Source: Oscillospiraceae bacterium
GTDB taxonomy: Bacteria; Bacillota; Clostridia; Oscillospirales; Oscillospiraceae
Assembly: GCA_009776445.1 (NCBI GenBank)
Contig: WRNV01000001.1
Span: forward strand, 1-64,000
Direction of reading: 5' to 3'
DNA: 64,000 nt
This document shows, one piece after another, positions 11,015 to 20,165 of this stretch (positions within the stretch are counted from its first letter, which is position 1; each line of letters starts with the position of its first letter). The position numbers and the translations under genes were made by a program. The notes beneath the pieces were generated by a model. The model had not been told where the DNA came from, did no database searches, and saw only the letters and a program-made list of their open reading frames with translations.

Positions 11015-12016
11015 ATGGATTACAGAAAAGATTCCCCTGAGATTATTCGCGAGTTTCTTTTTTATCACGAAACGATCAAAGGCCACTCAAAAAAAACTAT
11101 CGACGAATATTTTTTGGACCTAAGGACTTTTTTCCGTTTCATGAAAATCAATAAAAATATAGTGCCATGCGACACCCCATTTGAAGAAATCCCGATAATA
11201 GATATTGACTTGGAATTTGTCAAAGCAGTCACAATTACTGATGTCTATGAATTCCTGGCTTATCTTTCACGTGACCGGCCAAAGCAAGCCAACAGCCGCA
11301 ACTGTGAGTACGGCCTGAGCGCCAATTCCAGGGCGCGCAAAATTGCTGTGATACGGTCTTACTACAAATACCTTACCCTTAAAGCTAACAAGTTGAGCGA
11401 TAACCCCGTAGCCGACCTGGATTCACCCAAACAGCGCAAGTTGCTCCCCCGCTATCTTAGCCTTGACGAAAGCATTAGGCTTCTCGATTGCGTTGGCGGC
11501 GCTTTTAAAGAGCGTGACTTTTGCATCCTGACATTGTTCCTCAATTGCGGGTTGCGAATATCAGAACTTGTAGGTTTGAATCTGTCCGATTTGCGCGCCG
11601 ACTCCATAAGGGTTCTGGGTAAAGGCGACAAAGAACGCATCGTGTATATTAACGACGCTTGCGCGGACGCGATAAATGATTATCTCTTGACGCGCAAACA
11701 AATAGCCGCGATCGAAAAACGCGCCCTTTTCCTCTCAAATAGACGTATAAGAATCAGCACTTCAACGGTTCACAGCCTCGTAAAAAAGCACATTCTTGCT
11801 GCTGGTATTGACAGTTCAAAATACTCCTCACATAAGCTGCGTCACACAGCGGCGACTTTGATGCTCAGAAGCGGCGTAGACGTAAGGACGCTCCAGGAAC
11901 TCCTGGGGCACGAGCATCTAAACACGACGCAGATTTATACGCACGTAGAGAGTGACAGCCTACGTGACGCAGCAAATCGCTCTCCTCTCTCCAGTTATAA
12001 AAAACAAGACACATGA
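11015..12016 (+). CDS. Tyrosine recombinase, XerC/XerD-like
   Basis: Phage-integrase-fold recombinase of the size used for chromosome dimer resolution (about 333 residues from this start). N-terminal SAM-like DNA-binding domain (HETIKGHSKKTIDEYFLDLR). All catalytic positions are present: Arg in GLRISEL near 180, Lys in GKGDKER near 203, HKLRH near 272, His in LGHEH near 298 and the nucleophilic Tyr in TQIYTH near 307. I chose the ATG at 11015 because GGAAG sits 10 bases upstream; a GTG at 10982 would add 11 residues but lacks such a site. No phage or integron genes adjoin it, so a housekeeping Xer role is likely, although an orphan integrase cannot be excluded. Ends seven bases from the convergent hemW. 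Confidence 0.88.
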   Translation: MDYRKDSPEIIREFLFYHETIKGHSKKTIDEYFLDLRTFFRFMKINKNIVPCDTPFEEIPIIDIDLEFVKAVTITDVYEFLAYLSRDRPKQANSRNCEYGLSANSRARKIAVIRSYYKYLTLKANKLSDNPVADLDSPKQRKLLPRYLSLDESIRLLDCVGGAFKERDFCILTLFLNCGLRISELVGLNLSDLRADSIRVLGKGDKERIVYINDACADAINDYLLTRKQIAAIEKRALFLSNRRIRISTSTVHSLVKKHILAAGIDSSKYSSHKLRHTAATLMLRSGVDVRTLQELLGHEHLNTTQIYTHVESDSLRDAANRSPLSSYKKQDT

Positions 12017-12022
12017 CATGAT

Positions 12023-13297
12023 TTATGTGTCTATACGACCGACCAGTTTTCTGCCCCCGAATAACTCAGCCGCGACCGGTTTCCTGTCGAATAAGGTCAT
12101 CTGCGCGTCTTCCCTGCCCAGCGTCGTCTGCCATGGCTTGCTGATTTGGGTTCGTTGCCGTGTCTGAGCATCGAGCACCTCTCCTATTAGCGTGTTTGAA
12201 AGCATGAACCCCTTTGGGGTAAACCTCCACCGGCCATCTTTAAACAAAGCCCAGCCATTTGCCTCGTATTTACGCAACAATTCCAAGACAAAATCCATCT
12301 TCAGCCTGTATATATGATAATACTCATCCTCTGAAATACCATGGATCGTCCTGAGCCTGAGCATTAGGTATTCCCCCGCATTTTCGAAGTCAGACATCTC
12401 CTCACTGTATTCAACGACGACTTGCCCCATATTCACGCGTTCGATGTACTGCTCAATATCTTCAATAAAGCTGTATCTGCAATGCCCGACATAGGAATGT
12501 GCTCCCGGCCCGAACCCGATATACTCATCGCCGAGCCAGTACTTCATATTATGTTTCGACTCGAATCCGCGACGCGCGAAATTCGATACTTCATACTGTT
12601 TATAACCAAACCCAGCGAGCATTTCGACAGCATATAAGTACATATCCGCCTGGGCGTCGTCATCTGGTAAAAATGGAGAATCTTTAAACACATAAAGTTG
12701 AGTCCCGCGTTCAATTTTCAGTCCGTAACAAGATATATGTTCTGCCTTAAGCGCTGTCGTTTTCGCGATTGTCTCCGCCCACGAATCTTTGTCCTGTGAA
12801 GGCAATCCATAGATAATATCTACGCTTATATTGTCAAAACCCGCGCTTCTCGCGTTATTAACGGTATCCTGGGCATCTGAGAATGTATGAGTTCTGCCGA
12901 GGCTTTTGAGCATAGTGTCGTTAGTGCTTTGAACGCCGATCGATAGCCTATTGAAACCAGCGTGTCTTAGTTTGATAAGGTCTTCTTTCGTTATCCCGCC
13001 CGGATTTATTTCCACCGTGACCTCGGAATCTAGAAGCACATGACCGTGTTTCTTTAAAGCGTTGAAAATGCTTGCTAACCGTCCCGCGCCGTAATGGCTG
13101 GGCGTCCCACCGCCAAAATAGACAGTGTCGATCAGATATCCGTCAAGCTGCGCCGAGTATTCCCCGATATGCTTGATAACAGCAGAGTTATAGGCTGGAA
13201 TAAGCTTGTCTGCGCCTGCCAGAGAATAGAAATTGCAATAAGCGCATTTACTTGCACAAAACGGTATATGTATGTAAATCCCAACATGTTTATCCAT
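12023..13297 (-). CDS. hemW: Radical SAM heme chaperone HemW (coproporphyrinogen oxidase-like)
   Basis: Radical SAM protein of the HemN/HemW group. The [4Fe-4S] cysteine motif is CASKCAYC at about 14-21. GGGTPS near 62 binds SAM. The HemW-specific HNxxYW motif is present as HNMKYW near 253, which points to heme trafficking rather than true HemN oxidase activity. The C-terminal HemN-type domain includes GFMLSNTLIGEV. 424 residues, slightly longer than the usual ~380 because of a C-terminal extension. Converges with the recombinase gene. In Bacillota hemW is often near hrcA or lepA; neither is present here. Confidence 0.92.
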   Translation of the reverse strand: MDKHVGIYIHIPFCASKCAYCNFYSLAGADKLIPAYNSAVIKHIGEYSAQLDGYLIDTVYFGGGTPSHYGAGRLASIFNALKKHGHVLLDSEVTVEINPGGITKEDLIKLRHAGFNRLSIGVQSTNDTMLKSLGRTHTFSDAQDTVNNARSAGFDNISVDIIYGLPSQDKDSWAETIAKTTALKAEHISCYGLKIERGTQLYVFKDSPFLPDDDAQADMYLYAVEMLAGFGYKQYEVSNFARRGFESKHNMKYWLGDEYIGFGPGAHSYVGHCRYSFIEDIEQYIERVNMGQVVVEYSEEMSDFENAGEYLMLRLRTIHGISEDEYYHIYRLKMDFVLELLRKYEANGWALFKDGRWRFTPKGFMLSNTLIGEVLDAQTRQRTQISKPWQTTLGREDAQMTLFDRKPVAAELFGGRKLVGRIDT

Positions 13298-13343
13298 GAT
13301 CCACCCTGTTTTTATACTCAGTATCTGTGTTTCTTTATAGATT

Positions 13344-13541
13344 TTATCTGAAACGCTCTTGTAAACCTGCTCTACTTAATATTGCATTGGCTAAATATCT
13401 TGACTTAATTTCGCTGTCAATTACAGCTGTTTTCTTTCCGTCAGGGCTTTTCCAAATATCGTGGTCACCTTTACCATGTCGCTTTAATTCCCAATTGTGT
13501 TTTGCAAGCATTTCGCACAAGGCTTTTGTATAGTCTTGCAT
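13344..13541 (-). CDS. HicA-like mRNA interferase toxin
   Basis: 65-residue protein with the HicA double-stranded-RNA-binding-like pattern: a short N-terminal helix (KALCEMLAKHNWELKR) and then HGKGDHDIWKSPDG, where the His of GDHDIW fits the catalytic-His position of HicA toxins. Its ATG overlaps the stop of the upstream DUF1902 gene (TAATG), the coupled arrangement typical of type II toxin-antitoxin pairs. HicA usually pairs with HicB; here the partner is a DUF1902 protein. Toxicity itself is inferred. Confidence 0.75.
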   Translation of the reverse strand: MQDYTKALCEMLAKHNWELKRHGKGDHDIWKSPDGKKTAVIDSEIKSRYLANAILSRAGLQERFR

Positions 13542-13759
13542 TATGAAACCTTTGCCTTTTCAACACGAACAGACTCAAAGATTAAATCTACAGGGCCTAT
13601 ATAACCGAAGGATTCTTCAACTACCTCAGGAGCGGCTATGCGAACTCTTTCTATAAGGTTATCATATGAATAATCATTTAAAAAAACTGGCAAATCATCG
13701 GATTCGGTATACCATATGCTTGCTTCATTATCCCATATTAACCTGACGGTATATTTCAT
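13541..13759 (-). CDS. DUF1902 / HicB-like antitoxin
   Basis: 72-residue protein starting with a HicB-like strand pattern (YTVRLIWDNEASIWYTESDDLPVF), the WD-x-EA-x-W-x-x-x-SDD signature of DUF1902 proteins. It lacks the C-terminal ribbon-helix-helix or HTH that full HicB antitoxins carry, so it may neutralise by protein contact only. First gene of the pair, preceded by AAAGGG at a proper distance; the toxin start overlaps its stop codon. Confidence 0.72.
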   Translation of the reverse strand: MKYTVRLIWDNEASIWYTESDDLPVFLNDYSYDNLIERVRIAAPEVVEESFGYIGPVDLIFESVRVEKAKVS

Positions 13760-13945
13760 AATTAATCTGCCCTTTCATTACTAAAAAAGTCTCAGCTTAC
13801 CGCTTTATTATATCCCTGCGCTGTAGACATTATATCAGCTTATTGTCTATTTCACAATAAGGGAATTAGCACTGTGAATAGTCACAAAAACATAGCCCTA
13901 ATACTGGTCATTATACAGCGCAATGTAGAAATTTGAGTTATTCCT

Positions 13946-13974
13946 TTGATTTTTTATTTAAAACCTATTATAAT
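13946..13974 (+). promoter_or_regulatory. Sigma-A-type promoter of gap
   Basis: TTGATT (13946-13951), 17-base spacer, then a perfect TATAAT (13969-13974), 44 bases before the gap ATG. The 13760-14017 gap otherwise contains an 8-bp inverted repeat (CTTATTGT/ACAATAAG, 13839-13861) without a T-run. Confidence 0.7.
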
Positions 13975-14002
13975 TGCTATGCAGTATTATAATTATTAAT
14001 AA

Positions 14003-15022
<1,020 letters not shown>

Positions 15023-15088
15023 AACCGGCGCGTACTGCATGAAGTAAACATTCAAAATAAGAGCAAAAGTAGCAAAAGTAAAAGTGGT

Positions 15089-15163
15089 AAAAGTGGAAAG
15101 TCAGCGGGCGCCCATACGCAATAGTTCAACGTTATGTGGGTTGTCTCTGTGACTTTCCACTTT
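15089..15163. terminator. Long inverted repeat between convergent gap and zincin genes
   Basis: AAAAGTGGAAAGTCA at 15089-15103 pairs with TGACTTTCCACTTT at 15150-15163, leaving a loop of about 46 bases; CGCTTTT follows on the plus strand. Located between convergent genes, so it could stop transcription from both sides. Confidence 0.5.
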
Positions 15164-15181
15164 CGCTTTTATGAATCAAAT

Positions 15182-15553
15182 CTACTCTCTTCTTTTTGAC
15201 AGATATTCGTCAAGCTCGATCTCGTCTTGAATTTCTAAATCACGCTCGCCCGCGAGCGATTCCATATGGTGCGTCAATTCATGCGTTAGTATTTTCTTCA
15301 GGTTCGCTCGCATCCGTTCAGGAGTGTCTCTACCGTATACAGCGCAGATCGAACCGTAGTAGATTACGATATACCTGCCCATTTGGTCGCGATGGTACTC
15401 GCCGAGCACATATAGGCCTCCGTTTGGATCAGCGTGGTTTTGCTTTATTTCATTAAGAATGCTTACACCGCCGTTTAGTTCGCGGAAAATCTCCTCAGGC
15501 AATTCCAAGGCTATATCGTCAAGCATTTCGGTAATTTCGTCTATCGAAAACAA
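15182..15553 (-). CDS. Small zincin-like metallopeptidase family protein
   Basis: 123-residue protein of the DUF1025-type zincin family. The zinc-binding HELTHH sits at about 91-96, followed by ESLAGERDLE, which could supply the third ligand. The N-terminal half (MLDDIALELPEEIFRELNGGV) and the central LGEYHRDQMGRYIVIYYGS match the family layout. No signal peptide, so cytoplasmic. Physiological substrate unknown. Starts with TTG, preceded by AAGGAAG. It is directly downstream of the histidine kinase gene (22 bases). Confidence 0.72.
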   Translation of the reverse strand: MFSIDEITEMLDDIALELPEEIFRELNGGVSILNEIKQNHADPNGGLYVLGEYHRDQMGRYIVIYYGSICAVYGRDTPERMRANLKKILTHELTHHMESLAGERDLEIQDEIELDEYLSKRRE

Positions 15554-15575
15554 TACAACACTTCCTTATGGTCAG

Positions 15576-16898
15576 TCAGTTCGCTAATAGGTCAAACCGT
15601 ACTTGAAAGCGCATACCTCCGCTCTCGCGTCTCGATGCTGTAATATCTCCATTTAAATCGCGCGTAGTATCCCATACAATCGACAGACCAAGCCCGCTGC
15701 CGCCCGCTTCGCGTGATCGCGCTTTATCAACGCGGTAAAAACGTTCAAAAATGTGTGGCAGATCGGATTCCGGGACGCCAAACCCCCTGTCGTCGACTGT
15801 CAAAACTACTTTCTTGCCATCGATTTTGAGTTTGACAAAAACGCTTTTGCCAGGTTTACTGTATTTTATAGCGTTTTCAACGAGGTTAAAAACAATCTGG
15901 TGAATGGCGTCGTCTGTGGCAAGTATGAAGCATCCATTTTCAAGTTCGGAATGTATGATGATCCTTCTGCTGTTAGCGAGCGGGTTGAGCATCCTCAGAG
16001 TAGCCGCGACCGCGCCGCGCATATCCACTCTTGTTTTTTCGTCAGAGATAGCGCTATCGAGCTTGGTCAGCGTCATTAGCTTCCCTGTTGTTCTGGCGAG
16101 GCGTTCCGCTTCGTGGCCTATATCGCTAATGAATTCGCGCATTGTCTCATGCCCGATATCTTCATTTTGCAGTATGCTGTCGCTTAGTAACCTTATCGAA
16201 GCCAGCGGAGTCCTCAGTTCGTGCGAAGCGTCGGCAACGAACCTTCGCCTAATTTCTTCGGTTTCATGAAGCCTGTTGGAAAGACTGTTGAATTCGTCCC
16301 CGAGTAAGGCAAGCTCATCGCTTCCTCCCATATTGATACGATAACTATATTCTCCTTCACGGACAGTTTTGATTGCTTTTATTATACTTGTTGTGCGTCC
16401 CATCACCGACCATATTATCACAATGACTAAGACTACTGAGAACATCGCAGCAATAATTGAGATATTTCTCAGCCTGGCTTGCATTCCGACTAGTAATGCC
16501 CCCTGTTCCGTGTCAACATCGGTAACATACACGGCGCCTATAGTCGCGCTCATGTGCATGACCGGCACAAAAGCGCTGCTTGTAAACGAGCTGTCTGAGA
16601 ACCGCGCGTAAAAGACGTCGTTGCCATCAAGCGTTCTTTTTATTAGGTCGATTGGAAAATCCGCCCGCCCGGAAATGCTTGCGGGATCATACAGCGCAAC
16701 TCCGCCCGGATCAGTGATTACGATATGCGTGATTCCCGTAACATCCAGTTGCTCTACCACTTTACTTAAATCATCAGAGGAGAGCGTCTCAAACATATCT
16801 TCCAGATGCGTTGCTATAAGTGATGCCTGGCTCTGCACGAACACTTGTTTTGAAGAGAAAATCATGTCGCGGGAACCTATAAGGAAATATGTATTCAT
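15576..16898 (-). CDS. Sensor histidine kinase (PhoR/WalK-like), start uncertain
   Basis: Membrane sensor kinase paired with the response regulator upstream. Within this span: extracellular sensor (about 15-145), membrane segment (about 148-170, ISIIAAMFSVVLVIVIIW), HAMP linker, HisKA with DASHELRTPL (phospho-His) near 224, and HATPase with N-box NLVENAIKYS, GFGVPESD and GSGLGLSIV. The first ATG at 16898 lies inside a second hydrophobic helix. The same frame is open upstream to 17090 and encodes a likely first membrane segment (FAASYFLIVAVVLAL) plus a basic leader, so the real protein is almost certainly longer. No ATG, GTG or TTG exists in that stretch; a CTG at 16973 is the best candidate. 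Confidence 0.88.
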   Translation of the reverse strand: MNTYFLIGSRDMIFSSKQVFVQSQASLIATHLEDMFETLSSDDLSKVVEQLDVTGITHIVITDPGGVALYDPASISGRADFPIDLIKRTLDGNDVFYARFSDSSFTSSAFVPVMHMSATIGAVYVTDVDTEQGALLVGMQARLRNISIIAAMFSVVLVIVIIWSVMGRTTSIIKAIKTVREGEYSYRINMGGSDELALLGDEFNSLSNRLHETEEIRRRFVADASHELRTPLASIRLLSDSILQNEDIGHETMREFISDIGHEAERLARTTGKLMTLTKLDSAISDEKTRVDMRGAVAATLRMLNPLANSRRIIIHSELENGCFILATDDAIHQIVFNLVENAIKYSKPGKSVFVKLKIDGKKVVLTVDDRGFGVPESDLPHIFERFYRVDKARSREAGGSGLGLSIVWDTTRDLNGDITASRRESGGMRFQVRFDLLAN

Positions 16899-17055
16899 CA
16901 GCGCTAGAACAACTGCGACGATTAAAAAATAAGACGCGGCGAATTTTGTGCGGATACTACTGAAAAACCGCAGTTTCCTGACGTTGCCTTCTTTTTGAGT
17001 TCTTGGTTTGCTCTGTGGATTCTCTACTTCTTTATCCCCTGTTATCCCACGCGCT

Positions 17056-17733
17056 TTAACCTCTGATATAATACCCCACCCCCCATTTTGTCATGATATG
17101 TCTCGGCTCAGCGGGATTATCTTCAAGTTTTTCGCGTAAGCGGCGGATATGCACGTCTACAGTTCTGATATCGCCTTGATACTCATAGCCCCATATGATG
17201 TTCAGCAGTGTTTCCCTGCTGTATACTCTGCCCGGGTTTTTCGCAAGCAATTCGAACACATCGAATTCTTTTACAGTCAGTTCGATAGAAACGCCGTTTT
17301 TCTTGGCGACGCGCTTTTCAACATCCAGCGTGATATTCCCTACCGTCATAATTACCTCGGAAACGCTGCTGACAAGCGCGCTACGTCGAATTAGCGCCCG
17401 TACCCTCGCTTTAAGTTCAAGTATATTGAATGGTTTTGTAATGTAGTCGTCCGCTCCATACTCGAACCCTATTATTTTGTCCATATCCTCCCCGCGGGCT
17501 GTAAGTATTATAATTGGGACGGTAGAAAACTCACGGATGCGCATGCAAGCCTCCAATCCGTCAAGCCCTGGCATCATTACGTCAAGTAAAATCAGGTCAT
17601 AGCCTCCGCTTCTGGCAAGCTCGACCGCTTCAAGCCCGTCATACCCCGCGTCGACCTGGTACCCTTCGGTCTCAAGATTGAATTTTATGCCTTTTACAAG
17701 TAATTTCTCATCATCGACAACTAATATCTTCAT
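17056..17733 (-). CDS. Response regulator, OmpR/PhoB family
   Basis: 225-residue two-component regulator. Receiver domain 1-120 with acidic pocket DDEK, phospho-Asp at about 52 in LLDVMMPG, the Thr/Ser switch and Lys in YITKPF near 101. The winged-helix DNA-binding domain follows (LTVKEFDVFELLAKNPGRVYSRE ... DIRTVDVHIRRLREKL). Gene order regulator-kinase matches the phoPR/walRK style. Target genes are not apparent. ATG preceded by AAGGCGG. Confidence 0.93.
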   Translation of the reverse strand: MKILVVDDEKLLVKGIKFNLETEGYQVDAGYDGLEAVELARSGGYDLILLDVMMPGLDGLEACMRIREFSTVPIIILTARGEDMDKIIGFEYGADDYITKPFNILELKARVRALIRRSALVSSVSEVIMTVGNITLDVEKRVAKKNGVSIELTVKEFDVFELLAKNPGRVYSRETLLNIIWGYEYQGDIRTVDVHIRRLREKLEDNPAEPRHIMTKWGVGYYIRG

Positions 17734-17762
17734 ATCATCCGCCTTACTACGCCCTTTTATTG

Positions 17763-18287
17763 CTAACCTACAGTTATCATATCCTTTATCGCTTCATATC
17801 TTTTCTCACCGATGCCGGACACACTTCTTAAATCCTCAATTCTGCGAAAGCCGCCATACTGTCTTCTGTAGTCGACGATTCTCGAAGCAAGCACGCTTCC
17901 GACCCCAGGGAGATCCATGAGTTCGGATTGCGACGCCAGGTTGATGTTAATTTTTCCGTCTCCGCCTTTTGGCGCGCCTACTATATCCTCCGTTTCCGGC
18001 GGTTGCGCCGTCGCGTCTCCGCCTGTAACGGCGGCGGGCGTCTCTAAACTGCCCGATGCTCCCGTGTTGGCGTTGGGAGCGTTAGGGTTACCCGAACCCT
18101 CGGCGCTCTCCGAAGCGACGGTTGTTGGTATCTCCGCCGCGATTGCTGTATTTTGGGTTTCATTTTGCCTTGGTTCGACGGTTACGATATTCACGGCGCC
18201 TCTGCGGCCTGTAAAATATCCCCCCATAAAACAAATAAACGCCAGCGTCAGCGCTATTACCACAAACTCGAGTCTCCTAAGTCTCAT
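17763..18287 (-). CDS. ComEA-like helix-hairpin-helix DNA-binding protein
   Basis: Membrane-anchored protein with one N-terminal transmembrane segment (FVVIALTLAFICFMGGYF), a linker rich in Pro, Gly, Ala and Thr (about 40-110) and a C-terminal double helix-hairpin-helix: INLASQSELMDLPGVGSVLASRIV and IEDLRSVSGIGEKRYEAIK. ComEA of competent bacteria binds incoming DNA outside the membrane. The SLBB domain found in many ComEA proteins is not evident, and no comEB or comEC adjoins it, so a role in DNA uptake is inferred. ATG at 18287 chosen because AGGTGG precedes it; an upstream ATG at 18332 lacks a site. Confidence 0.82.
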   Translation of the reverse strand: MRLRRLEFVVIALTLAFICFMGGYFTGRRGAVNIVTVEPRQNETQNTAIAAEIPTTVASESAEGSGNPNAPNANTGASGSLETPAAVTGGDATAQPPETEDIVGAPKGGDGKININLASQSELMDLPGVGSVLASRIVDYRRQYGGFRRIEDLRSVSGIGEKRYEAIKDMITVG

Positions 18288-18394
18288 CTGTTTTCCCACC
18301 TGAAGTCCAAAGAATTTATTTAATTCTAACATATACGCTCAAAAAATGCTATAATAAAAAAATGTGGCTTACCGTACAGAAATTCTGGATTATA

Positions 18395-18603
18395 CTGTTC
18401 AGTGGGTAGTCAGTAACAATTCATGCGTGGTAATGCGCAGGAAACCGGAGTACTCCCCCTGCCGGCTACGCCGACATCCCCCTCTGAGAGGGAGACAACG
18501 TAAAATCCAAAGCCTCCCGCTTTGAGTAGAGACGACACCAAAGCCATAGCCTCTCTCTCGGAGGGAGGTGGCGCGAAGCGACGGAGGGAGTTCACCTGAA
18601 CAG
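18395..18603. mobile_element. 209-bp MITE-like element with 8-bp flanking repeats
   Basis: Ends CTGTTCAG (18395-18402) and CTGAACAG (18596-18603) are perfect inverted repeats. Inside, a GC-rich arm (18451-18495, with CCCCTGCCGGCTACGCCGAC) pairs imperfectly with its complement at 18548-18592. The direct repeat TCTGGATT flanks the unit at 18384-18391 and 18608-18615, like a target-site duplication. No transposase is encoded. Such CCCTC/GAGGG inverted intergenic elements are common in Clostridia. It fills most of the 18288-18714 gap. Confidence 0.65.
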
Positions 18604-18646
18604 TTACTCTGGATTGTTTCAGTTCGTTGCTGTACTGTTCATTAAC

Positions 18647-18676
18647 TTGCGAATGCGGTTTGACGTATGCTATAAT
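18647..18676 (+). promoter_or_regulatory. Candidate promoter of the dacF-like gene
   Basis: TTGCGA (18647-18652), 18-base spacer, TATAAT (18671-18676), ending 38 bases before the GTG start. The -35 is a weak match; the -10 is perfect. Confidence 0.5.
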
Positions 18677-18714
18677 AACTTACGCAACAACGTATGATCA
18701 GGAGATTTAGTATT

Positions 18715-20085
18715 GTGAAGAAAATCTTCATATTTGCGATTACAATATCTATGGCGCTGTTTATTCTCAACTGTCCGGCAAAAGCAGCCGCTCCATTTGA
18801 GGATATTGTGGCGACGTCCGCCCTCTTGGCTGAAGCTGACACAGGCGCCATATTGTTTGACCATGACATGACATTACAGCATCCGGCTGATGCTTTGACA
18901 AAAATCATGACGCTGCTGTTAGCCGTTTCCGCCATTGAAAACCAAGAAGCGAACCCTGACGAGCTTATCGAGATGACAGAATCTGCTTGGTTTGACATTG
19001 GAAAAAACAATTCGACCCAAAATATAAGCCCAGGCGAGTCGATGACTCTCCTAGACCTCATGTACTGCGCTTATATTGGAGGCGCTGATGAAGCTTGTAA
19101 TATGATAGCGGAGCGGATAGACGGGAATGTGGACGCGTTTGTAGAGCATATGAATACTTACGCAAACAATCTCGGATGCAGCAATACTAACTTTGTCAAC
19201 ACCCATGGGCAATATCGTAGCGAGCAGTATACTACCGCCCAAGACCAGTTTCTCATTTTTCGCGACGCGATGGGAAAAGAGTTGTTTGCGGAAATCTCCG
19301 GCGTCTATAGGTACACAACCGAAGGCACAGATACATCTGAAGCGCGCAGTTTTACCAATTCTAACTCTTTGCTCAATGCGAACGGCAAATACTACTATCG
19401 TTACTGCACGGCAGGTATGGTAAGCGCCACATACGAGGGGGGCGACTCGTTCGTCGCCTACGCGGAGTCAGACGGGCTATCCCTAATCTCTGTCGTCCTG
19501 GGTTCAAATGTTATTATTTTGGAAGACAAATCGGCTGAGATGAGAAATCTCACGGAAAGCAGACGGCTTTTTGAATGGGGTTTTTCCGAGTTTGGCTGGC
19601 GGACCATATTGTCGCTCAACGACCTAGTGGTTAAAGCGCCCATAATACATGGTGCGGGAGCCGACTTTGTCAACCTTCGCCCCGAAACCGAAATAAGGCT
19701 ACTGCTTGACAAAGACATCCCGGACGAAGATTTTGTTAGGGAAATCGTTATATATTCGATAGAAGAAGGTGAAACACTCGTTGCTCCCATTGAAGCGGGC
19801 ACTGTTCTTGGAGAGTTAACGCTGACCCGTAACGGCGTCAATCACGGCACGGTCAAACTTGTGGCGAACACTAGTATAGAGCTTCACCGGCTCGAATTTG
19901 TCAAAATGCGCATTTCGGATGTCCTGTCAAACAAAATAACGCGAACGGTAGTGGCGTCGCTGACTGTACTTATTGTTTTGTATATAGCTTTAGTAGTAAG
20001 GTACAACGTAATACGCCGCAAAAGACTACGAATGATCGCCGAAGCAAAAAGAAAGCTAAAAGAAGAAAGACAAGAACCCAATTAG
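18715..20085 (+). CDS. DacF-type D,D-carboxypeptidase homologue lacking catalytic residues
   Basis: Overall fold and length match serine D-alanyl-D-alanine carboxypeptidases (PBP5/DacF, peptidase S11): signal/anchor helix at 2-22, peptidase domain about 30-275, a C-terminal beta domain, then a C-terminal membrane helix (about 402-425) and basic tail. All three catalytic motifs are altered. The SxxK position reads ALTK (Ala60-Lys63), the SxN position reads GAD (123-125), and the KTG position reads CTA (231-233). Flanking residues (TKIMTLLL, MSxTNF-like spacing) remain clearly homologous, so this is a probable pseudo-enzyme, perhaps a peptidoglycan-binding or scaffold protein. GTG at 18715 chosen because GGAG lies 10 bases upstream; ATG at 18694 has none. 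Confidence 0.85.
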   Translation: MKKIFIFAITISMALFILNCPAKAAAPFEDIVATSALLAEADTGAILFDHDMTLQHPADALTKIMTLLLAVSAIENQEANPDELIEMTESAWFDIGKNNSTQNISPGESMTLLDLMYCAYIGGADEACNMIAERIDGNVDAFVEHMNTYANNLGCSNTNFVNTHGQYRSEQYTTAQDQFLIFRDAMGKELFAEISGVYRYTTEGTDTSEARSFTNSNSLLNANGKYYYRYCTAGMVSATYEGGDSFVAYAESDGLSLISVVLGSNVIILEDKSAEMRNLTESRRLFEWGFSEFGWRTILSLNDLVVKAPIIHGAGADFVNLRPETEIRLLLDKDIPDEDFVREIVIYSIEEGETLVAPIEAGTVLGELTLTRNGVNHGTVKLVANTSIELHRLEFVKMRISDVLSNKITRTVVASLTVLIVLYIALVVRYNVIRRKRLRMIAEAKRKLKEERQEPN

Positions 20086-20087
20086 TT

Positions 20088-20165
20088 GTTAGTGGTTAGT
20101 TGTTAGTTGTTAGTAGTAAGCGGTAAGTGGATAATTGTTAACTGTTAACTGTTAATTGTTAATTG
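20088..20165. repeat. Degenerate short tandem repeat, TTAGTTG / TTAACTG units
   Basis: About 75 bases of 7-base units related to GTTAGTT, then GTTAACT and GTTAATT, between the convergent dacF-like and tmcAL genes. The same kind of TAATTGTTAATT text recurs at 41597-41618 before murG's end. Confidence 0.7.

Noticed and set aside
10982..12016. Recombinase as part of a prophage or integrative element
   Set aside because: No phage, relaxase or excisionase genes and no flanking att-like direct repeats; neighbours are housekeeping genes.
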